A stretch of 64,000 bases of DNA, taken from the NCBI GenBank assembly GCA_047973025.1, contig JBKEBE010000019.1, positions 1-64,000 on the forward strand, written 5' to 3'. Position 1 is the stretch's first letter; every line of letters begins with the position of its first letter. This document shows positions 46,161 through 55,230 of this stretch, piece after piece. The translations under genes and the position numbers were made by a program. The stretch comes from UPXZ01 sp047973025. Lineage in GTDB: Bacteria; Bacteroidota; Bacteroidia; Bacteroidales; Paludibacteraceae. Under the pieces are notes generated by a model, which was not told where the DNA came from, ran no database searches, and worked only from the letters and a program-made list of their open reading frames with translations.

Positions 46161-47363
46161 ATGGGAAAAGTATTGATTATTGGGGCAGGAGGAGTCGGCA
46201 CGGTTGTGGCGCATAAAATAGCTCAAAATCCGGAAGTTTTTACCGAAGTAATGATAGCAAGCCGCACGAAGTCGAAATGCGACGCTATCGCTACCGATGT
46301 GAAGAAAAGGTACAATTTTGATATGACTACTTCAGCGGTTGACGCGGATAATGTAGAAGAATTAGTAAAGCGGTTCAACGATTTTCAACCGCAATTGGTT
46401 ATCAACGTAGCACTTCCGTATCAAGATCTTACCATTATGGATGCTTGTCTCGAAGCGGGTGTAAATTACTTGGATACGGCTAATTATGAGCCTAAAAACG
46501 AAGCCAAATATGAATACAGCTGGCAATGGGCTTACCACGATAAATTCAAAAAAGCCGGATTGACAGCGATCTTAGGATGCGGATTTGATCCGGGTGTTAC
46601 CAGCGTATTCACGGCCTACGCAGCTAAGCATCATTTTGATGAAATCCATTATTTGGATATTGTAGATTGCAATGCAGGAGACCACGGGAAGCCGTTTGCC
46701 ACCAATTTTAATCCGGAGATCAACATCCGCGAAGTTACACAGAAAGGAAAATACTGGGAAAATGGAAAATGGGTTGAGACAGAACCGCATGCTATCCATA
46801 AATCATTAAACTATCCGGAGATTGGCTCCAAAGAATCTTACCTGATTTATCATGAAGAATTGGAATCTTTGGTTAAAAATTTCCCGACCATCAAATCCGC
46901 TCGTTTCTGGATGACATTTAGTCAGGAGTATCTGACCCATCTTCGCGTGATTCAAAATATCGGCATGGCGCGTATTGATGAAGTAGATTACAATGGATGT
47001 AAAATTGTTCCCATCCAATTTTTGAAAGCCGTATTACCCAATCCCGGCGATTTGGGCGAAAATTACAAGGGAAAAACGTCCATCGGTTGCCGTATCAAAG
47101 GATTCAAAAGCGGAAATGTCAAAACGTACTACATCTACAACAACTGTAGCCATCAAGCAGCTTATCAAGAAACAGGGACTCAGGCTGTAAGTTATACTAC
47201 CGGTGTTCCGGCTATGATTGGCGCGATGATGTTTCTAATCGGAGAATGGAGCAATCCCGGGGTTTTCAATGTAGAACAATTTAATCCCGATCCGTTCATG
47301 GAGCAACTTAACAAACATGGACTTCCTTGGAAAGAATTACACGATGTCGATTTGGAATTATAG
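46161..47363 (+). CDS. Carboxynorspermidine/carboxyspermidine dehydrogenase (saccharopine dehydrogenase family)
   Basis: NADPH-dependent reductive condensation of an aspartate semialdehyde Schiff base with diaminopropane or putrescine. The 400-aa protein has the Rossmann start GKVLIIGAGGVGTVVAHKIA, the family block ILGCGFDPGVTSVFTAYAAKHHFDEI and YNNCSHQAAYQETGTQAVSYTTGVPAM. Adjacent nspC settles the assignment over lysine-pathway saccharopine dehydrogenase. Confidence 0.92.
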   Translation: MGKVLIIGAGGVGTVVAHKIAQNPEVFTEVMIASRTKSKCDAIATDVKKRYNFDMTTSAVDADNVEELVKRFNDFQPQLVINVALPYQDLTIMDACLEAGVNYLDTANYEPKNEAKYEYSWQWAYHDKFKKAGLTAILGCGFDPGVTSVFTAYAAKHHFDEIHYLDIVDCNAGDHGKPFATNFNPEINIREVTQKGKYWENGKWVETEPHAIHKSLNYPEIGSKESYLIYHEELESLVKNFPTIKSARFWMTFSQEYLTHLRVIQNIGMARIDEVDYNGCKIVPIQFLKAVLPNPGDLGENYKGKTSIGCRIKGFKSGNVKTYYIYNNCSHQAAYQETGTQAVSYTTGVPAMIGAMMFLIGEWSNPGVFNVEQFNPDPFMEQLNKHGLPWKELHDVDLEL

Positions 47364-47435
47364 GCGGTAGAACGATTGATTTATTTTCACGTTGCAAAAT
47401 AGGGTTAGTTTCAGAAGAACAACCAACGCAGTCAA

Positions 47436-47524
47436 AAATTGTTGAAATAAATAATCTCATTTTTAATTCAAGTATTCTATGTTCTAATTTTAAAATATTA
47501 AATAATTCTTTTTCACTACGTAAG
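47436..47524 (-). repeat. Palindrome-ended dispersed repeat, copy D (short, degenerate)
   Basis: On the minus strand this reads TACGTAGTGAAAAAGAATT, then AAAATTAGAACATAGAATAC and AAAAATGAGATTATTT, aligning with copies A and C. The right terminal repeat is well kept, the left one is eroded. It lies between the dehydrogenase and the ABC operon, 98 nt before the latter's ATG. Confidence 0.65.
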
Positions 47525-47552
47525 ATGAGTTTCATATCCGGAAACTCATCTT
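47522..47552 (+). terminator. Terminator-like hairpin after the dehydrogenase gene
   Basis: A 12-bp perfect stem AAGATGAGTTTC / GAAACTCATCTT with a 7-nt loop, followed by GTATTTGT. Stem strength fits a terminator, but the T-tract is poor. Confidence 0.55.
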
Positions 47553-47622
47553 GTATTTGTAAATTACGCGAACTTTAAATAATAAGTTGTATTTTTGACG
47601 TTTATTTTCAAACAGGTATAAA

Positions 47623-48549
47623 ATGGCTCGTAAAATCTTATTCTCGGTATTGATTATTTTCAGTCTTATCGCTTGCAATTCTTCCCCCAGAAACAATGAC
47701 GACGAGCTTGAAGTAGGCGTGATGGCGTCAATGGACTATTTGCCGATTGCAGTTGCCAAGGAGCGAGGTTACTTTGACGAAGAAGGTGTCGTGGTTACTA
47801 TACAAAAATTCTTTTCAGCCAACGACCGCGACGCTGCCATTCAGAGCGGGAGTTTAGACGCGAGTATTCTCGACTATACCGGGGGAGCTATTCAAAGAGC
47901 CGGAGGCGTGGAGCTGGTCTTTACCTCACAATGTGACGCGACTTTTGAATTGATTGCAGGGAAGCATGTCGGTATCAAGACAGGTTCGGATTTGGCAAAT
48001 AAAAACTTTGCCGTCGCCAGAAATACGGTCGTTGATTTTTGTACCGATATGGCGCTTGAAAATGCCGGAATTACTCAAAATCAGGTTACAAAATCGGAAA
48101 TCAACAAAATTCCGCTTCGCCTCGAGATGCTCCGCAACGCGAAAATCGATCTGACGGTACTTCCTGACCCATTTGCAACGATAGCCAAATCAGATGGGAA
48201 CCCTGCAATTATTTCCATGAAAGAGCTTGGCTTTCAGGTTACGGGAATTGCATTTACTCAGTCAGCCGTCAACAATAAGAAAAAAGCTATTCAGGCATTT
48301 TACAGAGCCTACAATCGAGCAATCGAAGATTTGCAAAACCTCCCGTTGTCAGACTTTCAGGACATATTGACAAAAGAAATCGGCTTTCCGCAAGCACTCG
48401 CTACCAACGCAAAATTACCCGAATACAAGGAAGCTTCTTTGCCACAAGAAAAAGATTTACGGGCAGTTTCTTCTTGGCTCAAAAGTAAGACGCTTATTCC
48501 AACTGATTTTGATATAACTTCTCTTATTAGTGCCGAGTTTATTAAATAG
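47623..48549 (+). CDS. NitT/TauT-type ABC importer, substrate-binding lipoprotein
   Basis: A 308-aa lipoprotein (lipobox SLIACN) with the NMT1/SsuA-like binding fold: YLPIAVAKERGYFDEEGVVV, DASILDYTGGAIQ, TVVDFCTDMALENAGI and RLEMLRNAKIDLTVLPDP. The family includes binders for nitrate, taurine, sulfonates and thiamine precursors. No TPP riboswitch or neighbouring biosynthetic gene was seen, so the substrate is open. It starts a three-gene importer operon. Confidence 0.88.
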   Translation: MARKILFSVLIIFSLIACNSSPRNNDDELEVGVMASMDYLPIAVAKERGYFDEEGVVVTIQKFFSANDRDAAIQSGSLDASILDYTGGAIQRAGGVELVFTSQCDATFELIAGKHVGIKTGSDLANKNFAVARNTVVDFCTDMALENAGITQNQVTKSEINKIPLRLEMLRNAKIDLTVLPDPFATIAKSDGNPAIISMKELGFQVTGIAFTQSAVNNKKKAIQAFYRAYNRAIEDLQNLPLSDFQDILTKEIGFPQALATNAKLPEYKEASLPQEKDLRAVSSWLKSKTLIPTDFDITSLISAEFIK

Positions 48550-48618
48550 TCCTTAAACCATTATTTACTCCAGCATGTTTGAATAACACATTCTCAACCC
48601 TTGGTTTAGAAAAAAATT

Positions 48619-49374
48619 ATGCAAACGAACCATTCACTTTCTTTCCGTGACGTTTCCGTCTATCTGAACAAAAACCTAATTTTGGACAACATCTCCTTTG
48701 AACTGAACGAAGGAGAAATCTTAACGGTAGTAGGTCCTTCCGGAAGTGGAAAATCGACTTTACTGAATATCGTAGGAGGTATCATTAGCCATCATACCGG
48801 CGAAATCCGGTTCCGAAACGAACCGGTCAAGCATCTGGTGCGGGGGTATATCCCGCAAAATTTAGGATTACTTCCGTGGAAAAAAGTGAAAGAAAACATT
48901 TTTCTTGCCGATAAGATCAACAAGCAGATCGAAATTTCAAGCGATGAAGCGTTCGAGATAATTACCGAATTGGGTATAAACGAATTTTTGGAACGCTACC
49001 CTTCTGAACTGAGTGGCGGACAGCAACAACGCGTCGCATTAGCCCGTTTGTTCGTTTCCCGTCCGGAGATTCTACTGATGGACGAGCCTTTTTCCGCTTT
49101 AGATACATTTACTGCCGAAATATCCCGTAGTCTGTTTCTGGAACTTTGGAAAAAAAGAAGAACCACAACCATATTTACGACACACAATCTGCTTGAAGCC
49201 GTCAAACTTGGAAAACATATTTTGGTGCTGAGTAAGTTACCCGGCAGGGTTTTAAGAATCATTGAAAACCCGCTTTTTGAAAAGGGCGCGGATCGAAGCG
49301 ACGAAAGCTTTTTCAGCATGTCGCAACAACTACAAAGGATCATGGAAAAAGAGAGAGAAGCCGGGAATATCTGA
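48619..49374 (+). CDS. NitT/TauT-type ABC importer, ATPase
   Basis: A 251-aa ATP-binding subunit. Walker A is VVGPSGSGKSTLLN, the Q-loop PQNLGLLPWKKVKENI, the signature LSGGQQQRVALARL and Walker B ILLMDEPFSALD, followed by the switch His in FTTHNLLEAV. It lies between the binding protein and the permease with gaps of about 70 nt on each side. Confidence 0.94.
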   Translation: MQTNHSLSFRDVSVYLNKNLILDNISFELNEGEILTVVGPSGSGKSTLLNIVGGIISHHTGEIRFRNEPVKHLVRGYIPQNLGLLPWKKVKENIFLADKINKQIEISSDEAFEIITELGINEFLERYPSELSGGQQQRVALARLFVSRPEILLMDEPFSALDTFTAEISRSLFLELWKKRRTTTIFTTHNLLEAVKLGKHILVLSKLPGRVLRIIENPLFEKGADRSDESFFSMSQQLQRIMEKEREAGNI

Positions 49375-49441
49375 TGCTCCGGGATCTTGTTTTCGGTTGC
49401 AAGCGTTAATCTTTGAATTTCTTTAGGGACTAAAATTTAGA

Positions 49442-50230
49442 ATGCAGACTTTGAATAAAAAAACAACATATCGTACTTCCCGAACGGTTCAATTACTCGT
49501 ACTCGGGGTAATTTTGTTTAATATCCTTTGGTTGATTGCTGCTGTAATCTTTCAAAATAAAATGCTGCCCAATCCAATGGATGTATATCGCGTCCTGCCT
49601 GAGACTATTTCATCCGGTATGGGAGAACACGTTTGGACGAGTTTGCGCCGCGTAATCATCGGAACATCAATTGCTTTGATACTCGGATTGATAGGAGGAT
49701 TGCTTACCGCCATGAGTAGAAAAACGAACAAAATACTTGAACCCTTGCTTTACTTGTCTTATCCCGTACCGAAATTGGCACTTCTTCCCATTATCATGCT
49801 AATCTTCGGTATCGGCGAGACCACCAAAATTGTGATGATAATCCTGATTATCGTATTCCAGTTGATGATTTCAATCCGAGATGCGGTACGCCGACTACCC
49901 AAGGAAAATTTCTATGTTCTTTCTTCGCTGGGAGCAAGTAAGACGCAATATATGCGGCACGTCGTTTTACCGGGGATACTCCCCGATATATTTTCCGCAC
50001 TTCGCGTTACTGTCGGCATTGCCATTTCGGTACTTTTTGTGGCAGAAACCTTTGGTACAGATAAAGGGTTGGGTTTTTTTATCGTAGATGCTTGGATGCG
50101 TATAGATTATCTGACAATGTACGTAGGAATTACGGCGATTTCAATCATCGGATTTTTACTTTTCCTGATTATTGATACAGCCGATGCTGTGTTCTGCAAA
50201 TGGAATAAATTGCAAGGAACCTCGTTTTAA
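49442..50230 (+). CDS. NitT/TauT-type ABC importer, permease
   Basis: A 262-aa membrane protein with about six helices. The BPD_transp_1 core and EAA loop are visible as LSSLGASKTQYMRHVVLPGILPDIFSALRVT. The N-terminal segment LLVLGVILFNILWLIAAVIF is the first helix. It completes the importer started at 47623. Confidence 0.92.
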   Translation: MQTLNKKTTYRTSRTVQLLVLGVILFNILWLIAAVIFQNKMLPNPMDVYRVLPETISSGMGEHVWTSLRRVIIGTSIALILGLIGGLLTAMSRKTNKILEPLLYLSYPVPKLALLPIIMLIFGIGETTKIVMIILIIVFQLMISIRDAVRRLPKENFYVLSSLGASKTQYMRHVVLPGILPDIFSALRVTVGIAISVLFVAETFGTDKGLGFFIVDAWMRIDYLTMYVGITAISIIGFLLFLIIDTADAVFCKWNKLQGTSF

Positions 50231-50289
50231 ATCGCTTAACATATCAGCATTTCCAGATACTATTTTTCGTTCCTATTACCTCGTTTCTT

Positions 50290-50928
50290 CTACAAATCCA
50301 CCCTCAAAAATCCTCCATAATTCCGGATTTCTGGACGAACCGGAGTATAATAGTCGATATTTCCTCCCAATCCCACGGAATATTTTTTATAACTTAATCC
50401 CATTCGGAAATAGAACATCGCCCGTTCCCTTTCATTCAATTCAAAATTGTACCCATAAAATCCCTGAACACGAGTCAATAATCGCAAATGATTGTTCAGC
50501 ATCGGCTTGTATTCCGCAATTCCCACCACGTCCACGTTTATCCAGGGCATCATATTGTAGTAGGGTGTCAAAACCAGTAGTAAATTTGGTTTCGCATATG
50601 ATAAATTCAAGGCAACATTCGGAACCAATCCTTTCACAAAATGGTATTGAACTCCACCGGAAAGCGCGAAATTCTTATGCAATCGATAACCGATGGAATT
50701 TGTCGAAACCAATTCTGTTCGCCCTTTCTGATAATCGTAATAAGCCGCTGCAGAGCTAATATTGGTATAGAAAAAATTGCCATGGATGGGCTTATTTAAA
50801 CTCAACGACATGGCAAGACGCTCATTCCCGGATAATAATTCAAAACTGATCGGCGGATCGCGTCTTTCTTGAGCAAAAAGGTTTATGGATAATACAATCA
50901 GCAAAATAGGTAATATTTGTTTCTTCAT
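50290..50928 (-). CDS. Small outer-membrane beta-barrel protein, unknown
   Basis: A 212-aa protein with a signal peptide (KKQILPILLIVLSINLFAQ) and alternating aromatic beta-strand patterns (AMFYFRMGLSYKKYSVGLGGNIDYY) that suggest an 8- to 10-strand barrel, ending in FLRVDL. I recognise no named family. It follows prfC by 29 nt on the same strand and may be read through from it. Confidence 0.7.
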   Translation of the reverse strand: MKKQILPILLIVLSINLFAQERRDPPISFELLSGNERLAMSLSLNKPIHGNFFYTNISSAAAYYDYQKGRTELVSTNSIGYRLHKNFALSGGVQYHFVKGLVPNVALNLSYAKPNLLLVLTPYYNMMPWINVDVVGIAEYKPMLNNHLRLLTRVQGFYGYNFELNERERAMFYFRMGLSYKKYSVGLGGNIDYYTPVRPEIRNYGGFLRVDL

Positions 50929-50957
50929 ATCTATTGTTCATTTGTAGTGTTTTGTCC

Positions 50958-52532
50958 TTAAAACTCTGATGTGAAATGAAACTTAATATTTTGAAAATCA
51001 CTCTGTGCCATTTGTAGTACATAGCCGCTGTCTGCCAGAAATACGTCCCTGCCTGCTTTGTCCTTTGCCATGTATTGTGCTTTTCTTTTTTTGAAATTTT
51101 CCAATTCTTCCGTGTTATCACTTTCGATCCAACAGGCTTTGTAGAGCGAAATCGGTTCCCAGCGACATTGCGCGTTGTACTCGTGTAACAAGCGATATTG
51201 GATAACTTCAAACTGTAGCTGACCTACCGTTCCGACGATTTTCCGATTGTTGAACTGGTTGACGAACAACTGCGCGACACCTTCGTCCATCAACTGATTG
51301 ACACCTTTCTCCAACTGTTTGGCTTTCATCGGATCCGAGTTTTCAAGATACATAAACATCTCGGGCGAAAAACTGGGAAGCCCTTTGAAATGCAACTCTT
51401 CTCCGGATGTAAGCGTGTCGCCGATTTTGAAATTTCCGGTGTCCGGTAATCCGACAATATCTCCGGCAAAGGCTTCGTCAACAGTTTCTTTTTTTTGAGC
51501 CATAAAAGCCGTAGGACTGGAAAACCGCATCATTTTTCCGTTACGGATATGTTTGTAGTTGACATTTCGTTCAAATTTTCCGGAACAGATTTTTACAAAA
51601 GCAATGCAACTTCTGTGATTTGGGTCCATATTGGCGTGTATTTTGAAAATAAAGCCACTGAAACTTTCCTCATTCGGATTTACGGTACGTTCTATCGCTT
51701 TTACCGGTTTTGGCGAAGGGGCAACTTCCACAAAGCAGTCGAGCAACTCTTTTACACCAAAATTATTCAAAGCGCTTCCGAAAAAAACAGGGGCAAGCAA
51801 ACCATCCGAATACAAACTTTTGTCAAAATCTTCATAAACACCGTTAATCAGCTCCATGTCTTCACGCAGTTTATCCGCGTCTTTTTTCCCTACTTGATTA
51901 TCCAATTCTTCCGTATTCACATCTACTTTTACGGATTGGCTGATTGTCTGCTTGTTTGGCGTATAAAGTTGCAGGTTTTTCTCGTAGAAATTGTAAACGC
52001 CTTTGAAGGTTGCGCCCATGCTGATTGGCCAGCTGAGTGGGCGTACACTGATTCCAAGTTCGGCTTCCAGCTCATCCATGATATCGAACGGGTCGCGTCC
52101 TTCGCGGTCCATTTTGTTTACAAAAATCATGATCGGCGTGTTTCGCATCCGGCAGACGTTCATCAACTTGCGCGTTTGCGCTTCTACTCCTTTTGCCGCG
52201 TCAACGACGATGATTACACTGTCAACTGCGGTCAGGGTTCGGAAGGTATCTTCCGCAAAATCCTGGTGACCGGGCGTATCCAAAATGTTTATTTTGAAAT
52301 CTCGGTATTCAAATCCCATGACCGATGTAGCTACCGAAATCCCACGCTGTTTCTCAATCTCCATCCAGTCGGATGTTGCCGTTTTACGAATTTTATTGGA
52401 TTTTACGGCACCCGCAACGTGAATGGCACCACCAAAAAGAAGCAGTTTCTCTGTTAAAGTAGTTTTTCCCGCGTCGGGATGGCTGATGATGGCAAATGTT
52501 CTGCGACGTTTTATTTCGGATTCTAAACTCAT
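50958..52532 (-). CDS. prfC: Peptide chain release factor 3
   Basis: GTPase that recycles RF1/RF2 from the ribosome. The 524-aa protein has G1 SHPDAGKTTLTEKL, G2 RGISVATSVMGF, G3 DTPGHQDFAEDTFR and G4 NKMDREGRD, followed by domain II/III. The length is as expected. It marks the left edge of the conserved backbone before the decaying island. Confidence 0.96.
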   Translation of the reverse strand: MSLESEIKRRRTFAIISHPDAGKTTLTEKLLLFGGAIHVAGAVKSNKIRKTATSDWMEIEKQRGISVATSVMGFEYRDFKINILDTPGHQDFAEDTFRTLTAVDSVIIVVDAAKGVEAQTRKLMNVCRMRNTPIMIFVNKMDREGRDPFDIMDELEAELGISVRPLSWPISMGATFKGVYNFYEKNLQLYTPNKQTISQSVKVDVNTEELDNQVGKKDADKLREDMELINGVYEDFDKSLYSDGLLAPVFFGSALNNFGVKELLDCFVEVAPSPKPVKAIERTVNPNEESFSGFIFKIHANMDPNHRSCIAFVKICSGKFERNVNYKHIRNGKMMRFSSPTAFMAQKKETVDEAFAGDIVGLPDTGNFKIGDTLTSGEELHFKGLPSFSPEMFMYLENSDPMKAKQLEKGVNQLMDEGVAQLFVNQFNNRKIVGTVGQLQFEVIQYRLLHEYNAQCRWEPISLYKACWIESDNTEELENFKKRKAQYMAKDKAGRDVFLADSGYVLQMAQSDFQNIKFHFTSEF

Positions 52533-52631
52533 TATTTATGCAAATATTACACTATTTGGCTAAGAGTTGCCATAAGCGATTTTCATACTGAAATTAAGCG
52601 TGCAAAGGTACTATATTTCGTCAAACTACAC

Positions 52632-52667
52632 AAAAAGACCAATGCCGTTGTGACATTGGTCTTTTTT
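52632..52667. terminator. Strong bidirectional terminator that serves as intron landing site
   Basis: A 13-bp perfect stem AAAAAGACCAATG / CATTGGTCTTTTT with a 9-nt loop and T-tracts on both strands. The group II intron remnant begins directly after the plus-strand T-tract. Confidence 0.88.
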
Positions 52668-53042
52668 GCATGTCGGGCAAGGTATTAAGCTGACAGGATG
52701 CAAGTTCCTGTATGTGCTGAGTTGATAGATAGGAAACATTAGTGATTGACAAGGGTGTCGCGGGCGACAGCGAATCTAAAAGAAGTCATCAGCAAATCTA
52801 ACGTTCTGACGCGCAGAAACCTGATATAAGGCTCATTTGAGCGGGAAACCGAGCAATGGATTGGCAATACCCAAAAATCAACTGTAACTCACGTGAGTAA
52901 ATCAGGCAGAACGCAGAGAAAGTTTAATGTCTTATCCCGAGATGTCTTTCAGAGCGCACCAACAACAGCGATGTTGTTTATACTCTGCAAGAAGTCAGCA
53001 GAAGACATAGTACTCGTGTGTGTACGACAGCGGGGAGTCTGA
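52668..53042 (+). mobile_element. Group II intron remnant (5' half, class C-like), ORF lost
   Basis: About 375 nt with the look of domains I-IV of a bacterial group II intron: a start GCATGTCGGGCA (consensus-like GTATG with one change), GATGCAAGTTCCTGTATGTG, ATATAAGGCTCATTTGAGCGG, GAAGTCAGCAGAAGACATAG and GGGGAGTCTGAA, the last two being typical of the segment before the maturase ORF. The maturase and domains V-VI are absent; unrelated sequence follows. The first 65 nt recur at 60057. The position right after a terminator is typical of class C introns. Confidence 0.7.
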
Positions 53043-53332
53043 ATCTTTTAATGTAAGGAGCAGTCAGTTCAAAATTTGTTTTATGGCGCAACCGCAAGTG
53101 AAAACGTACCAATATGATCTTTTTAGTCAACCGTTTCAGGATGTTATCCGTCCTTTCTCTGATAGCGAAACGGGCGGTCACTCAAAAGTTCGAAGCATCC
53201 GGCACACCGATTTCTCTATCGACTCGACAAAGGTGGTTATTTCCTTCCGCGAAAGCCTTACCCCGAACCTGTTTTTTACTTTTCGCATCTGATTTTATAT
53301 AATTATTTGCGTATTTTTATAAATTTAACTTT

Positions 53333-53364
53333 GTTTTTATATTTTTATATTTTTATATTTTTAT
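53333..53364 (+). repeat. 8-nt tandem repeat
   Basis: Four near-perfect units of ATTTTTAT (first unit starts with G). It lies in the AT-rich gap upstream of a gene remnant. Confidence 0.8.
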
Positions 53365-53404
53365 AGCGAATTAAATTTAATATTAATCGTTAAAACCAAT
53401 CGCT

Positions 53405-53787
53405 ATGAAAAAACAGTAAGATTTATGTTGATTATCGGCGTATTATGCGCGAAAATGGCTTCTTGGTGCAAGTAAAAAGTTCAAAATAGCAGTTTTTCAG
53501 GAACTTGACGAGATAATTTTCCTGCTCAAAAAAACAACAGATGCCAACGCGACAAATCCGTCTAAAGAACACAACCATCTCTTTTTATCTACACCGGATA
53601 GCGTAAAAACGCTATGATCCGCATTTGCGACATGAACGGCAAGACGCTTTCTCAAGGCAGCATCGTCGAGCATGGCAAAGCCGAATTTACAGCAAGCGGT
53701 TGCAAGTACAGTCACGAAATGTATAACTACCCATTAATAGCGGACAATCTGCCAATCGATGCCAAACAAACGGTATTGACAAAATAG
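53405..53787 (+). pseudogene. Remnant of a T9SS-secreted tail-fibre-type protein
   Basis: Traces of a secreted protein remain in different frames. An ATG-AAA-AAA-CAG start is cut by TAA, and FMLIIGVLCAKMASW in another frame looks like its signal peptide. QELDEIIFLLKKTTDANATNP resembles the coiled end before a sorting domain. After a frameshift near 53614, MIRICDMNGKTLSQG and KYSHEMYNYPLIADNLPIDAKQ to the stop TAG resemble the Bacteroidales sorting-domain ending (GMYIYSLIADN.. type). The central part is deleted. Confidence 0.65.
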
Positions 53788-54138
53788 GATGTGTAGGATG
53801 AAAAACGGAGTTTAAATTCACACGGCTTACTATTGCCGGTGCCGGAAGGAAGTTTTTTTTTCCTTGTGGTATAGACGATGACTATGGTATTTGCAACAGG
53901 CATCATCGGGTTGATAAATGCCCTGTAACCTGTTTCATTACGAATAGGTAATTCGTTTGAATATTCTAATTTTCAAATAGATGATGGATAGGTAATAAAT
54001 AAATGAACTTTTGGTTGTGGAATTAGAAGAAATAGGGTGATCCTGCCTTGATGTAAGAAAATTCGGAAAACGGGTTCAATCGTTTTTTTTATCAAGACAG
54101 AAAAAATGAATTTTTAGAACCCACCAAAAGAATAAAAA
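53788..54138. other. AT-rich spacer in the accessory island
   Basis: About 350 nt with stops in all frames. I see no gene, RNA or clear promoter. It separates two decayed surface-protein genes. Confidence 0.4.
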
Positions 54139-55230
54139 ATGAAAAAAGTTAATTTGACAGTCTTTTTATGTGTTTTCTTTACTCTCATGGCGCACGCGCA
54201 AAAAGAAAACAAAATTTTGACCGACACGTTGCCTTATCTACCAAAAGTTGTTACGACTTCTACGGCAAGAACAATGAACGTAGAAGAAACACTATTCCCC
54301 GGCAATGTCATAGTAGATGGGGATTTAGGTATCGGTTTTAGCAGTCCGTCCGAACGTTTACATCTGAACGGTAATATCAGAGGAAATGGACTTGGATGAG
54401 CGTTGAGAATAAGCTCTGAATATGGTAATATTGACGTTGGCGCCACGAATCCCATTTTTGGCAATATTTATACCGACAGAAATGAGTTCGCCATGAACAA
54501 ACAATTAGTTCTGCTTACAGGTCAACTGGCATCCTATGTCGGAGGAAATTTATACTTGAACACAAGCCGCCACAAAACTAGAATGACGATACTTGACAGT
54601 AATGGAAACGTAGGCATCGGCACTACAAATCCTCAATACAAGTTGGATATTAACGGAAAATTACATTTACAAACGGTTGAGTCTGTTAATGGTTGGAATT
54701 ACAGTTATCTTCATTGGAACGGGCATAGCCTTGTCATGGGCAGTCCGGCGGGAGTATATGCTCATAATTCCATAGATTTGAAACCCGGCGGTGTAAGTCA
54801 GGAGCCTCTTCATTCACAGTTACGCATGTACACTTCGACTGAAATTAATCAGCATGATTTGAAGATTCAACTCAATTCAAACGGTAGTTGCTTCTTCAAC
54901 AACCCGGGTAACGTTGGCATTGGAACCACCAATCCTCAATACAAATTAGACGTAAAAGGCGCTATTCGGGCGACTGAAATAAAAGTAGAAAGTATTGACA
55001 ACTTTCCGGATTATGTATTCAGTGATACTTACCATCTACGTTCACTTAGCGAAGTGAGCGCTTTTATAAAAGAGAACGGACATCTTCCCGAGATTCCTTC
55101 GGCAAAGGAGGTAAAGAAAAACGGCATAAGCCTGGTTGAGATGAATAATAAACTGTTGCGGAAAGTGGAAGAGTTGACACTGTACGTCATTGAGCAACAG
55201 AAGCAGATTAACGAATTGAGAAAGAAATAA
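54139..55230 (+). pseudogene. Tail-fibre-domain surface protein interrupted by in-frame TGA
   Basis: A 363-codon frame with signal peptide (NLTVFLCVFFTLMAHAQ) is interrupted by TGA at 54397-54399; the frame continues without shift. Around it the text reads GNIRGNGLG-stop-ALRISSEYG, where relatives have a second Gly, so GGA to TGA is the likely change. Repeats NVGIGTTNPQYKLD occur twice (residues near 155 and 257). The C-terminus LRSLSEVSAFIKENGHLPEIPSAKEV plus a coiled coil is the widespread Bacteroidota tail-fibre-like ending. No T9SS domain remains. Confidence 0.75.

Noticed and set aside
46161..47363. Saccharopine dehydrogenase of lysine metabolism
   Set aside because: The adjacent carboxynorspermidine decarboxylase gene places it in the polyamine pathway.
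47364..47622. TPP riboswitch before the ABC operon
   Set aside because: The conserved TPP aptamer motifs (CTGAGA and ACCTGA) are not found; the leader is filled by repeat copy D and a hairpin.
51495..52457. A 320-codon open frame on the plus strand opposite prfC
   Set aside because: It lies antisense to the conserved GTPase and shows no recognisable domain.
52668..53042. Retron or riboswitch
   Set aside because: There is no reverse transcriptase gene next to it, and the text before a lost maturase ORF fits a group II intron better.
53333..53364. Tandem 8-mers considered as a CRISPR array
   Set aside because: Units are 8 nt with no spacers and no cas genes are present.
54397..54399. Selenocysteine or recoded TGA
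   Set aside because: No hairpin of the SECIS type is visible after the codon, no Sec genes are in the window, and relatives have Gly here.
54139..55230. Prophage tail fibre
   Set aside because: The tail-fibre-like ending is common in secreted Bacteroidota proteins, the gene has a signal peptide, and no other phage gene is nearby.
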